A stretch of 29,251 nt of DNA. Origin: an uncultured Lachnospiraceae bacterium. GTDB taxonomy: Bacteria; Bacillota; Clostridia; Lachnospirales; Lachnospiraceae. A program made the translations under genes and the position numbers. Shown here one piece after another: positions 11,901 through 17,122 of this stretch. The notes below the pieces were generated by a model, which made no database searches, was not told where the DNA came from, and saw only the letters and a program-made list of their open reading frames with translations. The number at the start of each line of letters is the position of its first letter. Position 1 is the stretch's first letter. Location of the stretch: positions 1 to 29,251 of the forward strand of contig CAJUMC010000039.1 in the NCBI GenBank assembly GCA_910587085.1, given 5' to 3'.

Positions 11901-11989
11901 TGGGCGGCTCCTTCCATGGTAAACTGAAACAGCATCAGCCATGCCAGTGCGCCCGCTGCAGCCCTCTGAAAGAATTTTCTGTAGCGCAT
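1..11989 (-). CDS. Giant secreted InlB-repeat / RHS (YD-repeat) protein, 3' end outside window
   Basis: The frame is open from the ATG at 11989 to base 1 (3996 codons) with no stop, so the protein is partial. Residues 1-35 form a signal peptide (basic MRYRKFFQR, then a hydrophobic stretch). A Gln/Glu/Ala-rich linker runs to about residue 115. About 24 InlB B-repeats follow (about 115-1950; each has a GYTF.GWYT core and ends in LYAHW-like residues). RHS/YD repeats (YDAAGNL, TDPLGN types) then continue to the edge, where GLYYLNARYYD and TGRFITEDTY match the RHS core. A GGGGGAGGG ribosome binding site lies 7 bases before the ATG. Known of the family: RHS repeats form a shell around a C-terminal polymorphic toxin or act as surface adhesins. 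Inferred: exported surface protein that may deliver an effector. No toxin, anchor or immunity gene is visible because they would lie beyond base 1. Confidence 0.93.
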   Translation of the reverse strand, partial: MRYRKFFQRAAAGALAWLMLFQFTMEGAAQGMKVQAAELRTEVQQSAGEQLEQAEQQAGQKGQETAQQTQAPIRRPASEAAPAASVSGGQPAASGYLKAAADRSVSAGLDAAGRQSLQGERITIRLNAAGGTGVPAEKEVRCGLEYGTLPAPEREGYTFLGWYTAPEDGSGVRITETSIAGADSLTLYAHWRPVSFLVRLYGGAKAGAAEPSGSITATCGRTWGPLPRPEREGFAFDGWYTAYSGGRRIAENELVRPDDIRDASALYARWKGKTLTVSFDMNGGLGAPEPIRAETGREYGELPAAVREGCRFAGWYPAEGGSLPITADTIVTAEADHTLRAAWEAAEISVSFDANGGKKITAVKSVKAGKRYGALPVPEYEGHIFLGWYLQERTLQDGVSDFLPAKADSAETETLITADTPVMQTDNHILRAHWAVNEYTVTLRSGMEGAADSSILVPYGGIYGKLPEPSRENYRFLGWYTKPAGGEKIENTDSVKLTSDQTLYGRWEGRACIVTFDRADGTGADSSKTVYYGRTYGTMPKPVRAGYVFDGWYLEDSDGRAKEITKNDTVRQTADHTLHAAWTVKMPRITLDAAGGSMICNGEAVESWEIRMEYGSRYGVLPTPERAGYTFAGWHESSAKDSPVTEDSTVTSASDKTIYAHWNGNVYPVLLDAAGGTLSGNRLSVTCGESYGELPVPEKENYDFSGWYTEPGGKGTKITKSSVVRLTGAQTLYAAYRGKTAVVTCDANGGTVSAASRIVYYGEPYGALPTPSRGGYIFDGWYTEPAGGERITAESTVLLTGDAALYAHWSMVTYKISFDANGGIASSDSKQVVYGEAYGALPLASREGYTFLGWYTTKTGSTKLSETDIVKTAADKTYYAKWQANKYTVTFAMNGGTASTHSKQVTFGSSYSTLPTPKRTGYTFAGWYTKDTYGTRRLSTSKVEIAGDHTLYAKWKSEIFVVTFLANGGTVAVKDIAVPAGTSFSAFPAPEREGYDFIGWYTTAATSSGVLVTSLREMDTLYARWQPKKYTVTFDPQGGTPLVQRSAAYGEDYGTLPTPSKAGFTFSGWYTAPVGGTKITATTAVKTAGAHTLYARWKSVSSTLSYDANGGSAVTTTKTVTSGEKYGVLSEPARTGYTFDGWYTAPAGGQRVTPDTIVTAAADHTLYAHWTIQRPAVKFAANGGRVYENGLKTSSTTVNYTWGQKYGSFPKAERTGYTFEGWYTSSTGSTRITEDMICEAADTLYAHWKGIPQKVSFDINTGYFNMGEITGGRAAGGTADASRGPSGVQITAVYGQEYGTLPTVVYDGYTLDGWYTAPIGGEKITASTKAKLLAPQTLYAHWSAASYTVTLDGNGGTSVVVSADGTSKTVSSRTQKAMYGGTYAGDDGMFPSFTRTGYDFAGFYTEAEGGTQITIGTEFTANKAQRLYAHWEPKQVKVEFSDHSADVPSGSKTVVYGKPYGELPRPTKGGYLFGGWTTLDGGSTLVSEDSEVKKTSDHRLYARWTAQEYTVSFDANGGTAGRSEKTVVFDKAYGSLPEAERENCVFLGWYTAREGGERVTDRTVYDLPSDSVLYAHWQKAAGILSFDATGGTPEFYQKTVSPGSFYGTLPGAEREGWIFAGWYTEPEEGIEISGTSHVADGSDRTLHAHWDRQRPVIRFFAEGGNLEAAEAAEKTAEYGANYGELPTPVLAHYRFEGWYTEPDGGSRITAESTVYITGLQTLYAHWTPQRVEVSFDAQGGSCTAAAKQAVYEQPYGALPAARRDGFEFAGWYTAPEGGERITEDTAVWNAEPHTLYARWESGNVLVLFDAAGGTAEFPEKNVPAEGTWGLLPKAVREGYEFLGWYTEAAGGSRIKAEDAVSLPDGAPLEITLYAHWQAECCTVAFDAMGGSCPVPAKEVIFGEAYGELPAAEYEGYTFVSWYLDTAGRNRVTPETIVATAGDHTLYAYYIEAAGNVRADRAAMHFGQEGVSPASGNVSFSVTDMVMNIPGLSHNMTRTYNSQNTTAAAMGRGWSFGFEGRCEVYDDGAIVYLPNGSAHVFLLNDGGYTGEGSRSRLERGADGGFVLTQPDQVKYGFGVDGRLAYIADRHDNRTVTGYTDGRISSLTDPAGRVYRLDTDEAGRIVKITDPMDNSVSYAYSGQGLLIYATNLLGGVTTYEYDGSGCLSRIIDPNGNIIQDFAYTADEQKDEAAGLTVTKCVDSYGGIKTYTYYPDENKTEITDGTGRKWTYWYNSDMYITDVQNPDGSMTRTEYFENEEGCHYADVRSETDEYGNRTQYERDEAGNITRIRYCDGSEVRRAYDKWNNCILETDENGVHTYHFYSSDGARLLKNIKRTDGGAVDQALLAELDCSDRDYIVEEFEYYTGQEAEQQFGCRLSGLIKCAVDAEGRRTEYTYDRYGNTESSTDAGGRVIRFTCDALGNKLTETSPAGNRYAWSYTANGFASREYYPDGGCAVTEYDKAGHLVKTVPQELYQESSDFGNYYSGSEGVRYVYNAGGCLESMTDVLGNRTEYAYDSCGNLRSETQPDGSTASYEYDSRDRLVKVWWKEAGSAQAVLRKEISYTALDGGESKTTTIRCSDAAGQNRITEESICDSRGRVREEYILCGGEKVSLCTYEYYPDGKKKTVTENGHTTSYAYDVLGNVTVTEEPFLAEDGGESRIRTTNTYSRTGELLQTEVRAVGLQEAGRTGQPQAAVTARRYENGLLVQETDPSGLNRYYSYDADGNVTRVQTGDGTVGENTAIVTEAVCDFRGNPLSQTVYIRNGDLAGNDFADNGVTALTTTFRYDREGRLIAETSPDGVTKTYIYDAAGNLLSTEEPVYGEDGRLLGTAVVTAEYDCMGRVVKATDERGAATVYEYDGRGNLLRATDALGNTELYEYDYCDRKTAEVKRNNYEPGRPLRELPRTEYVYDGAGRLCETAEYVCDGAEEQNRAPGNAGKAAGLVRVITQTCGYRADGSIEKLADAAGNGPVYTWHPNGKLASELSAGEQQKPAGEAVRYLYDIFGNVTELHGCGQDALYTYDAAGRLLSVQDSLGLLEAHVYDSLGRSAADTDGNGTATEYMYNAFGFAARKVQPGDETIPELISLAQYDRAGNLVLAWDSAGSRLEYAYDSRGNLLRETAVDRETGERITAAYRYDLAGNRTEETDAAGNRTVYEYDALGRVVKETFYASGSDDVPKTVSYTYDAAGNCTSATDFLGNTTTSVYDSRGRLTEQYDALGNLILRSAYDADGRQICAEDALGNRTLYTYDADGNLISTTDPLGNATTNTWDACGRLTSVTDPLGNTTAYTYDARGRLVTATTPSGSVSTYAYDGAGNRILQEDGAGNRVRFAYNARSLLISRQDTGKRGAEDWTAPRETCVYTADGNPAVRTDRNGTKTVYQYDGLGRLKSEQAGNDGKRYTYNVLGELLAAESGGAGSAISTVFSTQNTADNAEILNFGTKLVNSSTEALPEETEVIRRTYDAEGRVLTKTVSGIGTVHYQYDIPAGDGRVCERSIAPDGRVTETVYDEVGRIVGVSADGAEMVHYLYNANGSRQATVYADGTREDYVCNAASQVVLLTHTDRTGNVLDRYEYQYDAAGNLLQETSARGTTSYTYDADSRLSTAVEPDGKVTGYTYDAAGNRASKEILFPDGSRSMTVYEYDSSNRLLAERGSDGTVTSYAYDRNGNLLQQETTPGEAAENGGSGAAEGTGDFWDTPETEKPEDEAGTKRPGTLTGAAVTACGQESGTKDAAAVNAAGSLLLAAAARIVLQSAENGPAGEEAAVAVPLPAFQPGAAGTLTGSAVTPGTLTGSAITAAAVTYTYDSFNRLICCDNGSILAEYAYNAEDYRVRKVVTDIAVTDAVRDEAVMDISVWDEAIQDEVFREKAGLRETRYFYEGSHVVYEADGAGSITAHNIYGLNLVRRSTGGQSYSYLYNAHGDVVMLLDTATGEPAGTYGYDAFGTLVSQTGDVDNSILYAGYQYDFETGLYYLNARYYDSTTGRFITEDTYAGRYYDPL
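6130..11640 (-). repeat. Array of about 24 InlB B-type (Listeria-Bacteroides) repeats
   Basis: On the minus strand a GGCTGGTA(T/C)AC core (Gly-Trp-Tyr-Thr) recurs near 11500, 11270, 11040, 10820, 10545, 10330, 10085, 9865, 9643, 9423, 9205, 8985, 8780, 8560, 8320, 8043, 7780, 7560, 7340, 7120, 6893, 6672, 6455 and 6220. The usual spacing is about 220 bp (73 codons). Units near 10820, 8320, 8043 and 7780 are longer because of linker insertions. Each unit reads roughly: Asp-Gly-rich strand, YG.LP.P.R.GY.F.GWYT, GG..IT..T, LYAHW. The copies are diverged, so this is an old array and not a recent tandem expansion. In the family these beta-grasp-like modules act as surface stalks or adhesive domains. 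Confidence 0.9.
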
Positions 11990-12164
11990 TAAATTTCCCT
12001 CCCCCGCTTTCCTTCTTTCGTTTTCTTTCCCCTGCTGTTTATTTCCTGTATTCCCCATTCTGCACTTATCCGGCCGTTTTCTTCATGATAACCATGCTTT
12101 CCCCGCCGGAACAACGGATGTCTTTTTTTATCAGCAAGGGATGTCTTTACGAATCTTACAATAT

Positions 12165-12193
12165 AATATAGTCCTTTTTCTCAGAAAAGTCCA
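12165..12193 (-). promoter_or_regulatory. Putative promoter of the RHS gene
   Basis: On the minus strand TGGACT (12193-12188) is followed by a 17-base spacer and TATATT (12170-12165), a reasonable housekeeping sigma match. It implies a leader of about 170 nt before the ATG at 11989. A 10-bp direct repeat GGATGTCTTT (12116-12125 and 12139-12148, plus-strand reading) lies in that leader. Assigned by sequence only. Confidence 0.4.
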
Positions 12194-12223
12194 TACGATT
12201 ATGCGAATATTACTTTTCTCTGA
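12181..12223. promoter_or_regulatory. Imperfect inverted repeat in the divergent promoter region
   Basis: TCAGAAAAGT (12181-12190) and ACTTTTCTCTGA (12212-12223) are inverted copies differing by a two-base insertion. The left arm covers the -35 box of the leftward promoter. It could be a regulator site or a chance AT-rich dyad. The rest of the 11990-12372 gap is pyrimidine-rich on the plus strand and holds nothing else recognised. Confidence 0.25.
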
Positions 12224-12274
12224 TTTTTAACGACCGAACGACATTTTCCGGGCTGCAATCTTTCCATTTTCCTC

Positions 12275-12303
12275 TTGCACTTCTCCGGTTTCTCCGCTAC
12301 AAT
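12275..12303 (+). promoter_or_regulatory. Promoter of the yitT-type gene
   Basis: TTGCAC (12275-12280), a 17-base spacer and TACAAT (12298-12303) make a good vegetative promoter. It lies about 70 bases before the ATG at 12373, which has AGGGAGG at 12361-12367 as ribosome binding site. Confidence 0.65.
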
Positions 12304-12372
12304 AGGTTTACTTTTACTCTGCGTCGGAATGTAGATTTCTTACCCGCCGCAGCTTAGATTAGGGAGGCTGGT

Positions 12373-13251
12373 ATGAAAAATAAACTGCGCCAGAATGAAA
12401 TCTGGAAATTCCTGATGGTTGCCGCGGGCACCATCCTGTTTTCTACGGCAATCAATCTGTTCCTGACACCGCTCGGGCTCTACAACGGCGGTGCCCTCGG
12501 TATTTCCCAGCTCATCCGGACGGTGCTGATCGAATATCTGCACGTTCCGATTCCGGCAAAGATTGATATTTCGGGTATCGTTTATTTTATTCTCAATGTC
12601 CCGCTGTTTCTGCTGGCATACCGGGGCGTCAGCCGTCTGTTTTTCCTCAAAACGGGCATGTCCGTCCTGCTCACCACTTTTATTGTCACGGTGATTCCGG
12701 TGCCGGATCCGCTTATTATTGAAGATCCTCTGACCTCCTGTATTATCGGCGGTCTTATGTACGGTGCGGGCGTCGGCCTCTGCCTGTATGCAGGCGGCTC
12801 CGGCGGCGGCACGGACATTCTCGGCATCTATTTCAGCAAGCGCTACCGCAATTTCAGCGTCGGCAAGGTCAATGTGCTGATCAACGGCGTGATCTATCTT
12901 GTCTGCGCGCTGATGTTCAACGTGGAAACGGCGATCTACTGTATTATTTACGCAGCCATTTCCTCGTTCACGGTAGACCGCATCCATTCGCAGAATATTA
13001 TGATTCAGGTGACGATTTTCACAAAACAGGACGGCGTCGCCAGCGCCATTATGAAGGAAATCTACCGCGGCGTGACGGAGTGGAAGGGCGACGGCGCCTA
13101 CACCCACGAGGACACCAATGTTCTTGTGACGGCAATTTCCAAATACGAGGTCAATCTGCTGCGCCGTGTCGTGCAGCGCATCGACCCGAACGCGTTTATT
13201 ATCTACAATAAAATTATGAATATTGACGGAAATTACCTGAAAAAGCTTTGA
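12373..13251 (+). CDS. YitT family membrane protein (DUF161 + DUF2179)
   Basis: This is a 292-residue protein of the YitT family, common in Firmicutes in several paralogues; its transported substrate is not established. Residues 1-200 hold about five or six membrane segments (about 12-32, 66-84, 95-112, 120-140, 168-185, 186-202). They include the family signature GGSGGGTDI at 141-149 after a glycine-rich helix. Residues about 205-292 form the soluble DUF2179 domain, which ends in the typical VQRIDPNAF and IYNKIMNIDG stretches. Full length for the family. The start is supported by AGGGAGG 5 bases upstream and by the promoter at 12275-12303. It is divergent from the RHS gene and no partner gene follows directly. 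The family call is firm; the function is unknown. Confidence 0.9.
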   Translation: MKNKLRQNEIWKFLMVAAGTILFSTAINLFLTPLGLYNGGALGISQLIRTVLIEYLHVPIPAKIDISGIVYFILNVPLFLLAYRGVSRLFFLKTGMSVLLTTFIVTVIPVPDPLIIEDPLTSCIIGGLMYGAGVGLCLYAGGSGGGTDILGIYFSKRYRNFSVGKVNVLINGVIYLVCALMFNVETAIYCIIYAAISSFTVDRIHSQNIMIQVTIFTKQDGVASAIMKEIYRGVTEWKGDGAYTHEDTNVLVTAISKYEVNLLRRVVQRIDPNAFIIYNKIMNIDGNYLKKL

Positions 13252-13300
13252 TGGAATACCCGGTGCGGCGGACGGAAACTTTATCAGCTGCTCACGCCGC

Positions 13301-13467
13301 GCATGGCCTGCGTCCATTTAACAGACCCCAGGCACAGATTCACCTCTGCCTGCTTACGACGCGTGCATGGCCTGCGTGCCATACGGCACGCCGCGTCAAA
13401 AATCTCCATCATAATATATCCGCAGACTGCCTCAAAAGCCTTATTATCTACATGGCAGTTTGCGGAT
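13301..13467. repeat. Hairpin-rich intergenic repeat candidate
   Basis: The 284-bp gap after the yitT-type gene carries several repeats: a 13-bp direct repeat GCATGGCCTGCGT (13301-13313 and 13365-13377), a perfect 7-bp hairpin GCGTGCC/GGCACGC with loop ATAC (13374-13391), and a 14-bp inverted repeat ATCCGCAGACTGCC / GGCAGTTTGCGGAT (13418-13431 and 13454-13467, 22-base loop). The single non-Watson-Crick position of the last pair is a G-U pair in the plus-sense RNA. No T-run follows, so a classic terminator is unlikely. The layout resembles an interspersed palindromic element. I see no gene here. Confidence 0.4.
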
Positions 13468-13535
13468 TCTCCATTTACTATTCCGCCCGCCTGCATTAAA
13501 ATCAAAATGTATGGCAGAAGGGGGGAATATTTTTT

Positions 13536-14510
13536 ATGGAAATAAAGGGATATACTTATGGATACTGCGGCGGAAACGGTGCCTACCGCACGGCGGAGGC
13601 CATCGCCTCGCAGGATCTGCTGTTTGAAACCGGCATCAACTGGGTCTGTCTGGCTGCCGCTTACGACCAGGAAGCCTATTCATCCACAAAAATTTTGTTT
13701 GACTATGAGCACAACGCGTCCGACCGGGATATCTCCTTTGCGGTAGAGCGTGCGCACAGACGCGGCATCCGGGTCTGTCTGAAGCCGATGGTTAACTGCC
13801 GTGACGGCGCATGGCGTGCCCAGATTGACTTCCCGGACGGCGACATGACCGGACGGGATATCTACTGGAGCAAATGGTTCGCCAGCTACACCGCTTTCCT
13901 GCTTCACTATGCGGAACTGGCCGAGGAAACAGGCTGCGAGATGTTCTGCCTCGGCTGCGAAATGCTCGGCACCGAGCGCAAGGAGGCCTACTGGCGCGAA
14001 CTGATCGCGAAGGTGCGCCGGGTCTATCACGGCCCGCTCGTGTACAACACCAATCACGGCAGGGAGGATCGCGTGCCGTGGTTTGACGCGCTTGATTACA
14101 TCGGCACTTCCGCCTACTATCCTGTCGCAGCAGTGCCGGGGGACAGCCTTGCCAATATGACCGCAGCCTGGGAAAAGGTAAGGGATCGCCTGCGTCCGCT
14201 GAGTGAACGGCTCGGGAAAAAGGTTATCTTTATGGAAATCGGCTGCCGGAGCGCGCGGGGCTGCGCCATGATGCCCTGGGATTTCTCGCACCGGGAATTT
14301 CCGCGCGACGAAGAGGAACAGGCACGCTTTTATGATTCCTGCCTGAGCGTGTTCTCCGGGGAAGACTGGTTTGCAGGCTTTTTCTGGTGGGACTGGAGCA
14401 CGCGCATCTATCAGACCGACGAGGAAGCAAAGCAGGATATGGGCTTTAATATCCATCGCAAAAAGGCGGAGGAAGTACTGAAAAAATGGTATAAAGAGCA
14501 GGATTGTTAA
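13536..14510 (+). CDS. GH113-like TIM-barrel glycoside hydrolase (beta-mannanase family)
   Basis: This 324-residue protein has the layout of GH113, whose characterised members hydrolyse beta-1,4-mannan or manno-oligosaccharides by a retaining mechanism. Visible family features: N-terminal KGYTYGY with GINWVCLAAAY (strand 1), GIRVCLKPMVN (73-87), MFCLGCEM, where Glu142 fits the acid/base, DYIGTSAYYP (187-196), KKVIFMEIGCRS, where Glu234 fits the nucleophile, and the aromatic end of the barrel FFWWDWS. There is no signal peptide or extra binding module, so it should act in the cytoplasm on imported oligosaccharides. The start is supported by GAAGGGGGGA about 9 bases before the ATG. No sugar transporter or regulator is adjacent. 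GH5-like or other clan GH-A activity is possible; substrate is inferred from family only. Confidence 0.72.
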   Translation: MEIKGYTYGYCGGNGAYRTAEAIASQDLLFETGINWVCLAAAYDQEAYSSTKILFDYEHNASDRDISFAVERAHRRGIRVCLKPMVNCRDGAWRAQIDFPDGDMTGRDIYWSKWFASYTAFLLHYAELAEETGCEMFCLGCEMLGTERKEAYWRELIAKVRRVYHGPLVYNTNHGREDRVPWFDALDYIGTSAYYPVAAVPGDSLANMTAAWEKVRDRLRPLSERLGKKVIFMEIGCRSARGCAMMPWDFSHREFPRDEEEQARFYDSCLSVFSGEDWFAGFFWWDWSTRIYQTDEEAKQDMGFNIHRKKAEEVLKKWYKEQDC

Positions 14511-14534
14511 TTTTGTACAAACAGCCTTAAAAGC

Positions 14535-14563
14535 TTGCATCCGAACATAGATTCGGATATAAT
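14535..14563 (+). promoter_or_regulatory. Strong promoter with internal operator-like dyad
   Basis: TTGCAT (14535-14540), 17 bases, then a consensus TATAAT (14558-14563). A perfect 7-bp dyad ATCCGAA-CATAGA-TTCGGAT (14539-14558) fills the spacer and touches both boxes, so a dimeric regulator bound there would block or remodel RNA polymerase access. The dyad plus one further base also lies where a stem could form only if transcription came from upstream. Confidence 0.65.
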
Positions 14564-14616
14564 AGGGAATACATCTCACGGAAAAAGTATAAATTTAAGA
14601 AGGGAGTAGTACTATC

Positions 14617-16923
14617 ATGGAGAAGGTAAAACTGCCGAAGTCCGTCCGCGCTGCACTGGAAGCGCAGGGTGTGGCTTCGGAGGCGGTGCTGCGGGCAAGC
14701 GCCACCGACATGAACACCTCCTGCGAGTACGCGGACGGCTATATTATACTGACCGCCGGCTCGCTCTGCCTGCTGACTTCACCGCCCTGCCCCGGCCGCG
14801 TCCGTTCCTTTAAAGGCTTCGGGACGAAAAACGATGCCGACGCGGATCTGCCGCAGGAATGGGCTGTCAGACTTCTGCCTCTCAAAGAGGTTCAGGAATT
14901 AAAAATCGAGCGTCAGGTCGCCTGCGGACTTTTAATCGCCAACAACGGTGACTGTCTTGCCGCATTTTCCAATCTTCATATCAAGAATATGCACCAGCTT
15001 GTCCGCACCTTCGAGCACCTGAAAAATCCGCAGCCGGATTTCAGGCAGGATGAGGAAGAGGAGGAATACTGTCCGAAATGCGGGGCAATGTATCCGGATA
15101 AAAGCCGGAAGATCTGTCCGAAATGTATGGATCGTGGTACAATATTTATGCGGGTTCTTCGTTATTTCCGGCCTTATGCGTGGAAAATGGCCTTTATGCT
15201 GCTCTGCTTTCTGGGCATTGCCGGGATGAATCTTGTATGGCCCTATCTGAACGGCACGGTGCTGTACGACCATGTGCTGAAAAAAGATACCGCTTTTCTG
15301 GCCCGCTTCGGCATACACGATGCCGGCTTTGTCACAGCGCTGCTGCTCCTGGTGCTGACTATGTTCTTTGCGAGGCTGTCGATTCAGCTTCTCGTAATGC
15401 TGCAGGGTGTTTTCACCGCCCAGATTGTCACCAGCGTTGTGCGCGATCTGAAAAAAGATATTTTTAAAGCGATGGGGCGCCTTTCGATCAGCTTCTACAA
15501 GAGCCGGCAGACCGGAAGTCTTATGACCCGCGTAATCAGCGACGCCGAGCGCGTGACGGGCTTTTTCATCGACGGCGCACCGTACATACTGATCCATACC
15601 TTCACACTGATTTCGACGCTGGTCGTAATGTTTTCGATCCGCTGGGAGCTTGCGCTGGTATCATGCATCCTTCTGCCGGTGTCCGTCGTGGTCGGCTTTA
15701 AACTGCGCCCTTATTTCTGGCGTCTGTTCGGCCGCAGCCACCGCGCCGAGCGGGCAGTAAACAGCCAGGTAAACGACAATCTGACCGGTGCGCGCGTCGT
15801 CAAGGCATTCGGGCAGGAGCAGAGGGAGCTCACCCGCTTCCATACAAACAACAAGCGCATGATGGATGCGGAGCTTTCCATTGTAAAGTTTGATAATAAA
15901 TTTACTTTTCTTTACAGCACCACGCAGGAGCTGACCAGCTTTGTTGTCTGGTTTATCGGCGCAGCCATGGTTCTTCGGAGCACCAATTTCGAACTCGGCG
16001 TGCTGATTACCTTTGTCGGCTACGTCGGCCAGCTGAGCGGCCCGATGAACTTCTTCTCCCATATCTTCCACTGGTGGTCGAACAGTCTCAACAGCGCACA
16101 GCGCATGTTCGAGATTATAGATTCCATCCCGGAAATCCAGGAGAGCGAAAATCCGGTCCGCATGCCGGAACCGAAGGGTGAAATTGTGCTGGATCATGTG
16201 ACCTTCGGCTACGAGGTCAACAAACCGGTTCTGAAAAATATCAGCCTGCACATCCGGGAGGGCGAAATGCTCGGTATTGTCGGACGCTCCGGCGCGGGTA
16301 AGACGACGCTGGTCAATCTGATTTCGCGCATGTACGATCCGCAGGAAGGATCGATCAGCCTGGACGGCGTAAATGTGCGTGATCTGGCTTTCCACGATCT
16401 GCGGCGCAATGTCGCGATGGTTTCCCAGGAAACCTATATTTTCATGGGAACGGTGGAACAGAATATTGCCTACGCCAATCCGAAAGCCACCAAGGCCGAA
16501 ATTATCCGTGCTGCCGTACTGGCGAGCGCACATGATTTCATCCTGCGCATGCCGGACGGCTACGATACCATCATCGGCTCCGCAGGCCGCGAGCTTTCGG
16601 GCGGCGAGCGCCAGCGCATCTCAATCGCGCGGGCGATCCTGGCAAATCCGAAAATCCTGATCCTGGATGAAGCGACTGCCTCCGTCGATACCGAAACGGA
16701 AAAGGCAATCCAGTCCTCCATCAATTATCTTGTCAAGGGGCGCACCACCATTTCCATTGCACATCGGCTCTCAACCCTGCGCGACGCTGACCGGCTTGTC
16801 GTTATCGACAACGGTGAAATCACCGAGGAAGGCACGCAGAAGGAACTGACCGAACTGCATGGTACCTACTACAAGCTGATGGAGCTTCAGACCAAGGCTC
16901 TTGCTCTGAAGGGAATCGAATAG
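14617..16923 (+). CDS. ABC half-exporter with N-terminal extra domain and zinc ribbon (permease + ATPase)
   Basis: A 768-residue fused exporter half. Residues 1-140 form a soluble domain rich in beta strands, unusual for this class. Cys152, 155, 167 and 170 (CPKC...CPKC) form a zinc ribbon after an acidic run. Residues about 185-490 are the six-helix type 1 exporter membrane domain, with NLTGARVVKAFGQE (388-401) as its cytoplasmic coupling segment. The ATPase has Walker A GRSGAGKTT (556-564), Q-loop Gln604, signature LSGGE (660-664), Walker B ILILDE (680-685) and H-loop His716, all intact. AGGGAG lies 10 bases before the ATG. It is first in a unit with a DUF1854 gene and a second half-exporter of the same layout, suggesting a heterodimer. 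Cargo cannot be read from the sequence. Confidence 0.92.
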   Translation: MEKVKLPKSVRAALEAQGVASEAVLRASATDMNTSCEYADGYIILTAGSLCLLTSPPCPGRVRSFKGFGTKNDADADLPQEWAVRLLPLKEVQELKIERQVACGLLIANNGDCLAAFSNLHIKNMHQLVRTFEHLKNPQPDFRQDEEEEEYCPKCGAMYPDKSRKICPKCMDRGTIFMRVLRYFRPYAWKMAFMLLCFLGIAGMNLVWPYLNGTVLYDHVLKKDTAFLARFGIHDAGFVTALLLLVLTMFFARLSIQLLVMLQGVFTAQIVTSVVRDLKKDIFKAMGRLSISFYKSRQTGSLMTRVISDAERVTGFFIDGAPYILIHTFTLISTLVVMFSIRWELALVSCILLPVSVVVGFKLRPYFWRLFGRSHRAERAVNSQVNDNLTGARVVKAFGQEQRELTRFHTNNKRMMDAELSIVKFDNKFTFLYSTTQELTSFVVWFIGAAMVLRSTNFELGVLITFVGYVGQLSGPMNFFSHIFHWWSNSLNSAQRMFEIIDSIPEIQESENPVRMPEPKGEIVLDHVTFGYEVNKPVLKNISLHIREGEMLGIVGRSGAGKTTLVNLISRMYDPQEGSISLDGVNVRDLAFHDLRRNVAMVSQETYIFMGTVEQNIAYANPKATKAEIIRAAVLASAHDFILRMPDGYDTIIGSAGRELSGGERQRISIARAILANPKILILDEATASVDTETEKAIQSSINYLVKGRTTISIAHRLSTLRDADRLVVIDNGEITEEGTQKELTELHGTYYKLMELQTKALALKGIE

Positions 16924-16947
16924 CTGCCGCCATATTACAACATTGGC

Positions 16948-16966
16948 CGGGGAAGAAGCTTCCCCG
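16948..16966 (+). other. Hairpin between exporter half and DUF1854 gene
   Basis: CGGGGAAG-AAG-CTTCCCCG forms an 8-bp perfect stem just after the exporter stop. Only TTTACC follows, so it could be a weak terminator, an RNA-processing or stability element. A second pair, CACAGGAC (16974-16981) and GTCCTGTG (17012-17019), lies downstream. The rest of the 199-bp gap shows nothing recognised. Confidence 0.4.
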
Positions 16967-17122
16967 TTTACCGCACAGGACGCATGCTGCATCCGCAGCT
17001 CCTTTTCCCGTGTCCTGTGTATAAAATGGAAACAGCCTTCCGGCCGGTTTCCTGCTGCACTCTGCCGCGCGCTGCCGGCCGGTGCGGCTGCTACTGCCCG
17101 CAGCGCAGAAACGGAGATTATT

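Noticed and set aside
11280..11942. Minus-strand frame of 220 codons near the start of the giant gene
   Set aside because: It is out of frame with the repeat protein, and the true frame there shows a signal peptide and a clear InlB repeat.
12340..13317. Minus-strand frame of 325 codons
   Set aside because: It lies antisense to the yitT-type gene, which has a promoter, ribosome binding site and a full family signature.
13418..13467. Inverted repeat as a terminator of the yitT-type gene
   Set aside because: The loop is 22 bases and no T-run follows on either strand.
14535..14563. MerR-type activated promoter
   Set aside because: The dyad is centred in the spacer as for MerR, but the spacer is the normal 17 bases and not 19-20, so ordinary repression fits better.
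13680..14579. Minus-strand frame of 299 codons
   Set aside because: Antisense to the GH113-like gene with its intact catalytic motifs.
16943..17122. N-terminal extension of the DUF1854 gene
   Set aside because: It overlaps hairpins, has unlike composition and no family similarity; the ATG at 17123 has a fitting ribosome binding site.
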